Assembly (NCBI GenBank): GCA_024234875.1
Contig: JACKNM010000009.1
Location: forward strand, 186,001 to 250,000
Direction of reading: 5' to 3'
DNA length: 64,000 nt
DNA from: Ectothiorhodospiraceae bacterium
GTDB lineage: Bacteria > Pseudomonadota > Gammaproteobacteria > HK1
This document shows positions 55,089 to 63,453 of this stretch, in pieces; positions within the stretch are counted from its first letter, which is position 1, and the number at the start of each line of letters is the position of its first letter. The position numbers and the translations under genes are program-made. The notes under the pieces are model-generated. The model saw only the letters and a list, made by a program, of their open reading frames with translations, was not told the origin of the DNA and ran no database searches.

Positions 55089-56976
55089 GCTCACCTTCAT
55101 CCGGCCGTGGTGGCTGCTCGCGCTGCCACTCGCGGTGCTCGTGCCGTGGCGCGCCATGGTGGGAGGCGACACGCGCTGGCGGCAGGTCTGCGATCCCGCG
55201 CTGCTACCGCATCTCCTCGTCGACCGGCGCCGGCGCGAGGCGCGGTTGCCGCGCTGGCTGCTCGGCCTCGCCATCGCGCTGGCGGTGCTGGCGCTGGCCG
55301 GGCCGTCGTGGCGGTCGGTCGAGCAGCCGCTGTTTCGCAGCGACACCGCCACCGTCGTCGTGCTCGACCTCTCGCGCTCGATGGACGCGCAGGACGTTCG
55401 CCCCTCGCGGCTCGCCCGCGCTCGGATCGAGGTGGCGGACGTGCTGACGCGGGCAGCGGACGGCCAGACCGCGCTGGTGGTCTTCGCCGGCGACGCCTTC
55501 GACATCGCGCCGCTCACCGACGACGCCCGCACCGTGGTCGCGCTGCTCGGGCGGGTCTCGACCACCATCGCGCCGATTCAGGGTAGCCGGCCGGACCTCG
55601 GTCTGAGTCGGGCCCTCGACCTGCTCACCGGAGCGGGTGCGCGCAGCGGACGCGTGGTCCTGGTGACCGACGGCGTCGAGGGCGAGGAGACGGCCGCGGC
55701 GGCCGCGCGCCTCGCCGGCGCCGGGTACTCGCTGTCGGTCCTCGGCGTCGGCACCGGCCAGGGGGCGCCGATCCCGCGGCCCGAGGGTGGTTTCGTGCGC
55801 GACGGGCGCGGCGAGATCGCGCTGGCGACCCTCGACCCCGAGCCGCTGGCCGCGGTCGCTGCCGCCGGACGCGGACGGCTGGTGGCGATGACCGCCGACG
55901 ACGCCGACACCGAGGCCCTGCTCGCGGGCATCACGCCGGAAGCGAGCGGAGCGGCCGCCGCCCGCGACGACGGCGATGCTCGCCACACCACCATCGCCCG
56001 CGACGAGGGGCCCTGGCTCGCGCTGGCCCTGCTGCCGCTCGCGGCCGCGGGGTTCAGGCGGGGATGGCTGCTCGCGGTCGCGCTGGTGGCGTGGCTCCCG
56101 CTGGCACCGACCCCGGCGCAGGCCGAGTCGGACGGCATCGACTGGCAGGCCCTGTGGTGGCGACCGGACCAGCGCGCCGCACGCGCCCTCGCCGCCGGTG
56201 ACCCGGCCGCGGCGGCCGCCGCGGCCCGCTCGCCCGACTGGCGCGGCAGCGCGCTCTACCGTGCCGGGGACTTCGAGGCCGCCGCCAGGGCGTTCGCCAC
56301 CGGCGACCGGCCGACCGACCACTACAACCGAGGCAACGCGCTGGCGCGCGGCGGACGCCTGAACGAGGCGCTGGCGGCCTACGACGCGGCCCTCGCCGCT
56401 GATCCGGGACTCGACGACGCGCAGGCCAATCGCGAGCTCGTTCGCCGACTGCTCGAGCAGACCGGGCAACAATCCCGACCCGACGGCGGGCAGGGTGGCG
56501 GCGAGGCCAAACCGGACACCGGCGGCGGGCGGCCGGACGATGGTGATGGCGAGGGCGATGGCGTCCGTCCGGACCGGGACGCCGCCGGCGAGCAGGCGAC
56601 GTCGCCGGGCGATCCCGCCGCCGGCGACGGTGCCGAATCCGCACGCTCGACGCCGCCCCACCCGGGCGCGGAAGCGCCGGGTGACGCCGCCCCCTCGACC
56701 GCCGACGCCACCGGCAGCGCGGCGGGCGCCGGAGATCAGGGCGCGTCGGCGTCCGCCGAGCCCTCCGCGCCGCGCGACGCGGGCACCGATGCGCGCCGGG
56801 TCGACGCGGCCGGAAGCGGGCCGGACGAGGCCGCGACCGAGAGCCAGCAGCAGGCCGCGCTCGAGACCTGGCTGCGCAAGATCCCGGACGATCCCGGAGG
56901 GCTGCTCCGGCGCAAGCTCGCGCTGGAGCACGCGCACCGCGGCCCGCCGGCCGGCGGCACCGGACCCGCGTGGTGA
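55081..56976 (+). CDS. BatB-BatC fusion: VWA domain plus TPR and low-complexity tail
   Basis: A 631-residue fusion. The N-terminal part has two membrane helices (about 10-24 and 60-74) and a VWA domain with MIDAS D96-L-S-R-S100, like BatB. A membrane helix and Ala-rich region near 315-345 follow. A TPR unit comes next at about 413-460 (DHYNRGNALARGGRLNEALAAYDAALAADP), like BatC. The last 160 residues are Gly/Asp/Ala/Pro-rich low complexity ending in a conserved LETWLRKIPDDPGGLLRRKL segment. In many genomes BatB and BatC are separate genes. It overlaps batA and batD. Confidence 0.87.
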   Translation: MPELTFIRPWWLLALPLAVLVPWRAMVGGDTRWRQVCDPALLPHLLVDRRRREARLPRWLLGLAIALAVLALAGPSWRSVEQPLFRSDTATVVVLDLSRSMDAQDVRPSRLARARIEVADVLTRAADGQTALVVFAGDAFDIAPLTDDARTVVALLGRVSTTIAPIQGSRPDLGLSRALDLLTGAGARSGRVVLVTDGVEGEETAAAAARLAGAGYSLSVLGVGTGQGAPIPRPEGGFVRDGRGEIALATLDPEPLAAVAAAGRGRLVAMTADDADTEALLAGITPEASGAAAARDDGDARHTTIARDEGPWLALALLPLAAAGFRRGWLLAVALVAWLPLAPTPAQAESDGIDWQALWWRPDQRAARALAAGDPAAAAAAARSPDWRGSALYRAGDFEAAARAFATGDRPTDHYNRGNALARGGRLNEALAAYDAALAADPGLDDAQANRELVRRLLEQTGQQSRPDGGQGGGEAKPDTGGGRPDDGDGEGDGVRPDRDAAGEQATSPGDPAAGDGAESARSTPPHPGAEAPGDAAPSTADATGSAAGAGDQGASASAEPSAPRDAGTDARRVDAAGSGPDEAATESQQQAALETWLRKIPDDPGGLLRRKLALEHAHRGPPAGGTGPAW

Positions 56977-58721
56977 GCCGCACCACCATCGGCGCCCGCG
57001 CCTTCGCCGCCGTGCTCGGCGTGCTGCTCGCGCTCGCCGCCTCGGTGGCGACGGCGCAGTCGCTCGAGGCGACCTTCGAGCGCAACCCGATCCACGCCGA
57101 CGAGACGGTCCGACTGGTGCTGGAGCTGCGCGGCGAGACGCAGGCCCCCAGCCCGGACCTCTCGCCCCTGGAGCGCGACTTCGAGCTGCTGGGGACGTCG
57201 ACGAGCACCCAGATCCGGATCGTCAACGGGCGCCAGAGCGCGCAGACGCAATGGCTCGTGGAGCTCGCCCCGCGACGCCAGGGAACGTTGGAGGCGCCGC
57301 CGATCCGCGTCGGGCAGCACGTGAGCGAGGCGCGCACGCTGGAGGTCCTGCCGCCGCGGCCACCGAGCGGCGGCGACGGGAGCACGCCCGACATCTTCCT
57401 GGAGGTCGAGGTCGACACCGCGAGCCCCTACCGCGACGCCCAGGTCGTGTACGTGGTGCGCCTGCTCACCGCCGCCGGGATCGAGCTCCTCGACGGACAG
57501 CTCTCGGAGCCCGCGGCAGCCGACCTCACGGTGCTTCCGCTCGGCCGGGGAACCGGCTACGAGACCCGCCGTGGCGGGCGTGCGTACCGCGTCGTCGAGC
57601 GGCGCCACGCGCTCTTCGCAGCGCGCAGCGGCGTGGTCACCCTGCCACCGACCACCTTCGACGGCGAGGTGGCGGACGGCGGTGCCGGCAGCTCGAGCAT
57701 CAGTCGCCTGTTCGGGCGGGGCCGCCGCGTGCGGGTGCGCAGCGAGCCGGTCACCCTCGACGTCCGACCGCCGCCGCCCGACCTCTCGCCCTGGCTCCCG
57801 GCGCGGAGCTTGCGGCTCGAGGAGCGATGGTCCGCCCCGACCGACGCGCTGCGTGCCGGCGAGCCGGTGACCCGCACCATCGTGCTCACCGCCGAGGGGA
57901 CCCGCGCCGAGCAGCTCCCGGAGCCCGGCTGGGTGGACCCGGCCGGCGCCAAGACCTACCCCGACCAGCCGCTGCGCGAGACCGGGACCGACGGCAAGGC
58001 CCTGATCGGGCGGGTCGAGCAGCAGGTCGCGGTGGTGGCGACGACACCGGGCGAGGTGCAACTGCCGGCGATTCGCGTCCGGTGGTGGGACACCACCGCG
58101 GACGCGCCGCGCGAGGCGGTGCTCCCGGCGCGAACGCTTCGCGTCGCTCCGGCGACGCCGGGCGCCGCGATGCCACAGGAATCGGCCGCGCCGACCGAGG
58201 CGGTGGTGGCAGCGGGCACGGCACCGGGCGGTGGCGCGTCACCGGCCGTGTCGCCCTGGCAGATCGCGACTGCGGCGGCGCTGCTCGCCTGGCTGCTGAC
58301 CGTCGCCGGATGGTGGTGGAGCGCGCGGCGAGCCCCTCGCCTGGCGACGTCGGTGACGCGCTCCCCCGTCCCCGGCGCCGGTCGCCGTCGACGCCTCGCC
58401 GATCTGCGCCGGGCCTGCGACGCCGGAGACGCACGAGCGGCGCACGATGCGGTGCTCGCGCTCGCGGCCCTTGCCTGGCCGCGCCACCCACCGCGATCCC
58501 TCGGCGCCGTCGCCAGGATGACCACCGATCCGGCGCTCGCCGCCGCGCTCGCGCGCCTCGATGCTGCGGTCTACGGCGTGGCCGGGGACGGGTTCGACCC
58601 CGCCGCGCTGTGGAACGCGGCCCGGGCGGGGCTCGGCGGCGAGGATCCACCCGCGCTCGACGACGACGACCCGCTGCCTCCGCTGCGCCCGCCGGCTCCG
58701 GTGCACGGGCGACGGGGGTGA
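56970..58721 (+). CDS. batD: BatD-family protein (oxygen-tolerance)
   Basis: A 583-residue exported protein. GTG 56970 (or the next GTG 56973) overlaps the preceding stop by 7 nt. The signal peptide runs to about ATA/QS near residue 30. Repeated beta-rich domains follow, with the BatD pattern ATFERNPIHADETVRLVLELRGE at the start. RLFGRGRRVRVRSEPVTLDV occurs in the middle. One membrane helix (about 428-448, WQIATAAALLAWLLTVAGWW) is followed by a cytoplasmic helical tail (RRRRLADLRRACDAGDARAAH). It closes the MoxR-DUF58-DUF4381-BatA-BatBC operon. Confidence 0.85.
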   Translation: MVSRTTIGARAFAAVLGVLLALAASVATAQSLEATFERNPIHADETVRLVLELRGETQAPSPDLSPLERDFELLGTSTSTQIRIVNGRQSAQTQWLVELAPRRQGTLEAPPIRVGQHVSEARTLEVLPPRPPSGGDGSTPDIFLEVEVDTASPYRDAQVVYVVRLLTAAGIELLDGQLSEPAAADLTVLPLGRGTGYETRRGGRAYRVVERRHALFAARSGVVTLPPTTFDGEVADGGAGSSSISRLFGRGRRVRVRSEPVTLDVRPPPPDLSPWLPARSLRLEERWSAPTDALRAGEPVTRTIVLTAEGTRAEQLPEPGWVDPAGAKTYPDQPLRETGTDGKALIGRVEQQVAVVATTPGEVQLPAIRVRWWDTTADAPREAVLPARTLRVAPATPGAAMPQESAAPTEAVVAAGTAPGGGASPAVSPWQIATAAALLAWLLTVAGWWWSARRAPRLATSVTRSPVPGAGRRRRLADLRRACDAGDARAAHDAVLALAALAWPRHPPRSLGAVARMTTDPALAAALARLDAAVYGVAGDGFDPAALWNAARAGLGGEDPPALDDDDPLPPLRPPAPVHGRRG

Positions 58722-58787
58722 GCACCGCCACCCCGTGCCCGACCGGACCGATGGAGCGCCCTCGCCCCACCGGCCCGGCCTCGCGAC

Positions 58788-59549
58788 TCAGGCGCTCGTG
58801 CGTCGACGACGTGCGGCGCCGGCGGCGACCACGCCGATCGCCATCAGGCCGAGGGTGAGCGGCTCGGGCACCTCGGGCTCCACCCAGATCCGGAACGCGA
58901 AGTCGACCCCGGCCTCGGCCACGTTCCACGGTCCGAAGTGCGGTCCGCCGTTCGGCCCGACGCCGAACGACACCACCGGATCGTAGGCCTCGGCACCGAC
59001 CGTCGGCCCCGCCCCCCCGGCGTAGCCCCAAGTCCAACCCTCGTCACACGCCGGGCCATCGGGATCGGTACCCGGCGTCGTGCACTGGAAGTTGGCCACG
59101 CTGAACCAGTATCTCCCGCCCGGCTTCACCAGGATGGGGAAGTCGTCCACCGCCGCGGAGTACTCATGGACGCCGTCCCCGTCCGGATCGCCGTCACCGC
59201 TGGTATTGGCGAAGAACTGCAGGAAACCACCGCTCGGCGCGGTCTGCGCCGGGACCCCGGCGTCGTCGTAATGGAATGTGATCTCCCACTCGTCCGGATC
59301 GGGCGCCCCGGCGAGAGGGCCGCTGCCCCACCAGTCCACCCGCACCACGCGCCCTTCCACCGCGGTCTGGAAATCGTCGGCGAGGACGGGGCCGCGTACC
59401 CCGTGCCGCGACACGTGCGGCGAGTTCACCCCCGCGCCCGGACCGCCCTCGGTCCACTCGTAGCCGATCACCGGCACTGCCTGCGCCACCGCGGCGGCCA
59501 GCAGCAGTGCCGGGGCCACCGCCATCGTCGTCAGTCGAACCACGTTCAT
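58788..59549 (-). CDS. PEP-CTERM surface protein
   Basis: A 253-residue exported protein ending in a PEP-CTERM sorting signal: VPEP at about residue 230, a hydrophobic helix, and RRRR three residues from the end. The N-terminal signal peptide is MNVVRLTTMAVAPALLLAAA with cleavage before VPVIGYE. GGAGGTG precedes ATG 59549. The mature part is Gly/Asp/Trp-rich, beta-predicted, and includes two Cys; no enzymatic motif is seen. PEP-CTERM proteins are processed by an exosortase (EpsH) and tied to exopolysaccharide. No exosortase is in this window. A sigma-54-like promoter and an upstream dyad lie in front of it. Confidence 0.88.
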   Translation of the reverse strand: MNVVRLTTMAVAPALLLAAAVAQAVPVIGYEWTEGGPGAGVNSPHVSRHGVRGPVLADDFQTAVEGRVVRVDWWGSGPLAGAPDPDEWEITFHYDDAGVPAQTAPSGGFLQFFANTSGDGDPDGDGVHEYSAAVDDFPILVKPGGRYWFSVANFQCTTPGTDPDGPACDEGWTWGYAGGAGPTVGAEAYDPVVSFGVGPNGGPHFGPWNVAEAGVDFAFRIWVEPEVPEPLTLGLMAIGVVAAGAARRRRTSA

Positions 59550-59665
59550 CGGAGCACCTCCGCTTCACCCTCTCCACCCCGCGTCCGACCGCTCGTCGGC
59601 CCGCGGAACGAGCCCGCGTCGGCGCCCCGAGAGGGGCGACGGTGCGGTCCCTGCACTGGCAGGTA

Positions 59666-59680
59666 GCAAGGGACGGGCCA
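59666..59680 (-). promoter_or_regulatory. Sigma-54 type (-24/-12) promoter of the PEP-CTERM gene
   Basis: On the minus strand the sequence is TGGCCCGTCCCTTGC, with GG and GC separated by 10 bases as sigma-54 needs (consensus TGGCAC-N5-TTGC). It lies 117 bp upstream of ATG 59549, giving a leader of about 105 bases. PEP-CTERM genes are often RpoN-dependent through a two-component system, which supports it. The rest of the 59550-60030 gap shows nothing else apart from the dyad at 59774. Confidence 0.6.
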
Positions 59681-59773
59681 GGTCGAGATGGGGCTCCGGC
59701 GCCGCTTCCGGCGGTCGCGAGAGAGCCAGGGGCGGGCGGCGTTGATCTGGATCGTCGTTCGTCGCCCGCGCCC

Positions 59774-59790
59774 TGTCGGAAATCCTTACA
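59774..59790 (-). promoter_or_regulatory. Dyad upstream of the sigma-54 promoter, candidate enhancer site
   Basis: TGTCGGAAATCCTTACA, an imperfect dyad (TGTCGG and inverted TGTAAG around 5 bases), 93 bp upstream of the -24 element. This distance is normal for a sigma-54 activator site. It resembles the TGTAAG/CCGACA type sites near exosortase-linked genes; this resemblance is from memory and unproven here. Confidence 0.45.
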
Positions 59791-60030
59791 TCGCCGATTC
59801 GACCGCAAGTGCTTGTCCGGCCGGGATTCCAGCACCCGGGTCTACGTAGGATCACGGAGCGTCGAGAGCCACATCCGGTTCCGCGGGAGTCGGATTCCTT
59901 GACTTCCCGCCGCCTTCGTAACCATCTGATCCAGAGCACGTTTCTCGCCTGCGAGGCGCCGGCTTGACGGGCGTCATCACCCGCTGCCGGGAGCACGTCG
60001 AAAAACTTTATCTTCCGCCTGGTCCGGCGC

Positions 60031-61944
60031 TCAGTCCGCCGAGCTCTCACGCTCCAGCGCCTCGCTGGCCTCCAGCCAACGGGTCTCGACGGTGTCGAGG
60101 AGGTTGCGGAGATCCCCCTGCTCGCGCAGCAACGCGGTGAGGTCGTCGCGGCGCGTCGCGTCGTAGATGGCGGGGTCGGCCAGTCGGGACTCGATCTCCG
60201 CGCCGCGCGCACCCAGGGTCTGGAGCTCGCGCTCGAGGCGCTTCACCTCGGCACGCAGCGGGGCCAGGGCCTGGCGCTGCTCGGCGCGCTCGCGGCGCCT
60301 CGCCCGTGCATCGCGCTCCGGCTCGCGGCCGGCGCCCGGGTCCTCGCTCGGGCGGCGCCGCGCGCGCAACCACTCGGCGTAGTCGTCGAGGTCGCCGTCC
60401 CACGGACCGACGCGCCCGTCGGCGACCACCCACAGCGTGTCGGCGACGAGCCGCAACAGGTGGCGGTCGTGGGAGACCAGGACCAGCCCACCCTCGTAGC
60501 CCTGGAGGGCGACGCCGAGCGCGCGTCGCATCTCGAGGTCGAGGTGATTGGTCGGCTCGTCGAGCAGGAGCAGGTTCGGCCCCCGGCGCAGGATCAGCGC
60601 CAGGGTGAGCCGGGCCTTCTCGCCCCCGGAGAGGGTGGCGACCGCCTGCTGCGCCCGCTCCAGCGGAAATCCGAAGCCGCCGAGATAGTCGCGCGCCTCC
60701 TGCTCACGGAGCTCCGGTGCCTCGCGCAGTAAGTGGACCAGGCCGGTGGCCTGGAGGTCGAGCTGCTCGACCTGGTGCTGGGCGAAGTAGCCGATCGCGA
60801 GGTGAGCAGGGGTCTCGCGTGCCCCGGCCAACGGCGCGAGCTCGCCGGCCAGGACCCGCATCAGGGTCGACTTGCCGGCGCCGTTCGCGCCGAGCAGCCC
60901 GATCCGGTCGCCCGGCGCGATGGCGAGCCGGGCACGGGTGATGACCGGGTGCGCCGGATCGTAGCCGGCGTCCGCCCGGTCGAGCGCGAGCAGGGGATTC
61001 GGCAACCGTCGCGGCTCGGGGAAGGCGAACGACAACGGCGAGTCGACGTGGGCGGGAACCACCTGCTCCATCCGCGCCAGCGCCTTCAGGCGGCTCTGGG
61101 CCTGCCGCGCCTTGGAGGCCTTGTATCGAAAGCGGTCGACGAAGGCCCGGATCCGCGCCGCCTCGCGCTGCTGGCGCTCGGCGAGGCGGTGGCTCAGCGT
61201 GATCTCCTCCGCGCGCTGGCGCTCGAACGCGCTGTAGTTACCGGTGTAGAGGAACACCTTGCCGTCGCGCAGATGGGCGATACGCCCGACCACCGGGTCG
61301 AGGAACTCGCGGTCGTGGGAGATCACGACCAGGGTCCCGCGGTAGTCGCGCAACCACTCCTCGAGCCAGAGCACGGCGTCGAGATCGAGGTGGTTCGTCG
61401 GCTCGTCGAGCAGCAGGAGGTCGGATCGGCGCATCAACGCCCGCGCCAGATCGAGCCGCACCCGGTAGCCGCCGGAGAACGCCGAGAGCGGTCGGTCCCC
61501 GTCCTCGGGGGCGAAGCCCAGCCCGACGAGGAGGCGCGCGGCGCGCGAGCGCGCGCGGTAGGCGTCGGCCGCTTCCAGATCCGCGTGCAGCGCTGCCTCG
61601 CGCACACCGTCGCCGTCGCCACGCGCCCGGTCGAGGGCGGCCTCCAGGGCGCGCAGCTCGGTGTCGCCGTCGAGGACGTGCTCGATCGCCGGCCGCTCGT
61701 CGGCCACGCGTTCCTGGGCGACGTGGGCGACGATGCTGCCGGACGGCATCTGGACGTTCCCGGTGTCCGGGGCGAGCTCGCCGGTCACCGCCGCCAGCAG
61801 GGTCGACTTGCCGCTCCCGTTGTCGCCGACCACCCCGAGCTTCTCACCCGCGTGCAAGGTGAAGCTCACCCCGGTGAGCAGAGCCCGGGAGCCACGGCGG
61901 AGGCTGACATCGACGAAGCTGAGCACGGCGGCGGAGTGTATCAT
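60031..61944 (-). CDS. yheS: ABC-F protein YheS
   Basis: A 637-residue ABC-F ATPase (E. coli YheS 637). ATG 61944 is chosen; an upstream start reaches into the GST region. The two nucleotide-binding domains have GDNGSGKST (40-48) and GANGAGKST (about 350-358). Their LSAFSGGYRVRLDLARALM, LSGGEKARLTLAL and DEPTNHLD elements are intact. The linker between them has the family's RYKASKARQAQSRLKALARME. The C-terminal coiled-coil region (RRRERAEQRQALAPLRAEVKRLERELQ) is typical. YheS rescues ribosomes stalled by some nascent chains. It is divergent from a GST gene with 34 bp between. Confidence 0.93.
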   Translation of the reverse strand: MIHSAAVLSFVDVSLRRGSRALLTGVSFTLHAGEKLGVVGDNGSGKSTLLAAVTGELAPDTGNVQMPSGSIVAHVAQERVADERPAIEHVLDGDTELRALEAALDRARGDGDGVREAALHADLEAADAYRARSRAARLLVGLGFAPEDGDRPLSAFSGGYRVRLDLARALMRRSDLLLLDEPTNHLDLDAVLWLEEWLRDYRGTLVVISHDREFLDPVVGRIAHLRDGKVFLYTGNYSAFERQRAEEITLSHRLAERQQREAARIRAFVDRFRYKASKARQAQSRLKALARMEQVVPAHVDSPLSFAFPEPRRLPNPLLALDRADAGYDPAHPVITRARLAIAPGDRIGLLGANGAGKSTLMRVLAGELAPLAGARETPAHLAIGYFAQHQVEQLDLQATGLVHLLREAPELREQEARDYLGGFGFPLERAQQAVATLSGGEKARLTLALILRRGPNLLLLDEPTNHLDLEMRRALGVALQGYEGGLVLVSHDRHLLRLVADTLWVVADGRVGPWDGDLDDYAEWLRARRRPSEDPGAGREPERDARARRRERAEQRQALAPLRAEVKRLERELQTLGARGAEIESRLADPAIYDATRRDDLTALLREQGDLRNLLDTVETRWLEASEALERESSAD

Positions 61945-61978
61945 CCGCGCTCCTCTCGCTGGCCGCCCGGAGGCTGCC

Positions 61979-62593
61979 ATGGTCTTGCTCGGTCGCTATC
62001 TGTCTCCGTTCGTACGCCGTGTCGCCACCACCATGAACCTCTACGGTCTGGCGTTCGAGCATCGGCCGCTCCTCGCCTTCGGTGACGACAAGGACGTGAT
62101 TCGGCAGTGGAACCCGGTCGGCCGGGTGCCGACTCTGGTGCTCGACGACGGCGAGGCAGTGGTCGACAGCGCCGCCATCCTCGACTACCTCGACCGCCTG
62201 GTGGGTCCGGAGCGGGCCCTGACCCCCGCCGAGGAACCCGACCGGCACCGGATGCTCAGCCTGCTCGGCATCGCCACCGGGGCGGTGGAGAAGGCGGTGC
62301 TCACCGTGTACGAGGTCCGCCACCGGCCGGAGGAGAAGCGCCACGCGCCGTGGGTCGAGCTCTGCGCGCGTCAGGCTCGCGACGGCTTCCACTATCTCGA
62401 GGCGCGTATCCGCGGGCCGTGGATGAACGGCGAGACCCTGTCTCAGGCCGACGTCACCGCGGTGTGCTACTGGGACTTCGTCAAGGTCGCGAACCCCGAG
62501 CTCGCCGCCGCCATGACCTGCCCGGGGCTCGATGCCCTGTCCGAGCGCGCGAACGCGATGCCGGCGTTCGCCGACACCCGCCCGGACGCCTGA
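61979..62593 (+). CDS. Glutathione S-transferase family protein
   Basis: A 204-residue GST. The N-terminal thioredoxin-like domain has LGRYLSPFVRRVATTM (the catalytic Ser in YLSPF near residue 8), GRVPTLVLDDGEAVVDSAAILDYLD (cis-Pro and the Glu/Ser that hold glutathione) and ends at about residue 80. The helical C-terminal domain follows (QARDGFHYLEARIRG, QADVTAVCYWDF). The start is ATG 61979. The substrate is unknown. It shares a short intergenic region with yheS. The 150 bp after its stop (62594-62744) hold no recognisable feature. Confidence 0.88.
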   Translation: MVLLGRYLSPFVRRVATTMNLYGLAFEHRPLLAFGDDKDVIRQWNPVGRVPTLVLDDGEAVVDSAAILDYLDRLVGPERALTPAEEPDRHRMLSLLGIATGAVEKAVLTVYEVRHRPEEKRHAPWVELCARQARDGFHYLEARIRGPWMNGETLSQADVTAVCYWDFVKVANPELAAAMTCPGLDALSERANAMPAFADTRPDA

Positions 62594-62744
62594 AACCGCG
62601 CTCGAGAAACAACGAGATCAAGGGGTTGGCAGCCTCTCCTCACGCCGGCCGAGAAATCACCCGAGGTCGTCGTGACGGATCGAGCGTCGCCGTCCGAATC
62701 ACGGAAAACCGTCTTGGAAACAACGACTCGGACGCGAGACGCGA

Positions 62745-63419
62745 TCAGCTTTCGAGAAGCTCCGCGATGACCTCACGGGCGTCGTGGAGGGAGTCGAGCA
62801 CGCGGTAGGCGGCGCGCGCCGCGGGCGCGGACGGCGGCTTCATGTCGGGCACCATGAGCGCGGTGGTGCCAGCGTCGACCGCGGCCATGAGGCCGTTGTC
62901 CGAGTCCTCGAGCGCCACACAGGCGCTCGGCTCCACCCCGACCCGACGCGCCGCCAGCAGGTAGATGTCGGGCGCCGGCTTGCCGTTCGGCACCTGGTCC
63001 CCGGTCACCACGATGTCGAACACGTCGGCGAGTCCGCCCGCGGCGAGGGTGACGCGCGCCTGCCCGAGGTCGCTCGAGGTCGCCACCGCGGCGAGCAGGC
63101 CCGACCGACGAATCTCGTCGATCAGCTCCAGCAGGCCCGGCTTGTGGGCGATGCCGTGCTCGCGCACGTGGGCGTGCCAGTAGCGTGGCCACCGGGTTCG
63201 GAACTCGTCGAGCGGGAACCCGAGACCGAACGTCTCGAGTAGCAACCGCTCGGAATCGACCTGGGTGCGCCCGACGAGCTGGAAGTAGATGTCGTCGGTC
63301 AGCGCGAAGCCGAGCTCGTCCGCTGCCCGCAATCCCGCCTGGCGGTAGATCGGCTCGGTGTCGAGCATCAGGCCGTCCATGTCGAAGAGGACGGCGCGCG
63401 GCGTCGGGCGCCGTCTCAT
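62745..63419 (-). CDS. HAD-IA phosphatase (beta-phosphoglucomutase-like)
   Basis: A 224-residue HAD hydrolase. Motif I is LFDMDGLMLDTEP (Asp13 and Asp15), motif II ATSSD, motif III GKPAPDIYLLAARRVG and motif IV LEDSDNG. The helical cap between residues about 20 and 90 is subfamily IA; it is closest to beta-phosphoglucomutase and fructose-1-P/6-phosphogluconate phosphatase type proteins by eye. The ATG 63419 start is uncontested. Substrate not determined. It follows the CFA synthase gene in the same direction with 34 bp between. Confidence 0.88.
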   Translation of the reverse strand: MRRRPTPRAVLFDMDGLMLDTEPIYRQAGLRAADELGFALTDDIYFQLVGRTQVDSERLLLETFGLGFPLDEFRTRWPRYWHAHVREHGIAHKPGLLELIDEIRRSGLLAAVATSSDLGQARVTLAAGGLADVFDIVVTGDQVPNGKPAPDIYLLAARRVGVEPSACVALEDSDNGLMAAVDAGTTALMVPDMKPPSAPAARAAYRVLDSLHDAREVIAELLES

Positions 63420-63453
63420 GGCGGCGGCGACGTCGAGCGACCGGCGGCCGCGA

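Noticed and set aside
59891..59919. TTGACT ... -10-like sequence on the plus strand
   Set aside because: The -10 match is poor and no plus-strand gene starts within 2 kb downstream.
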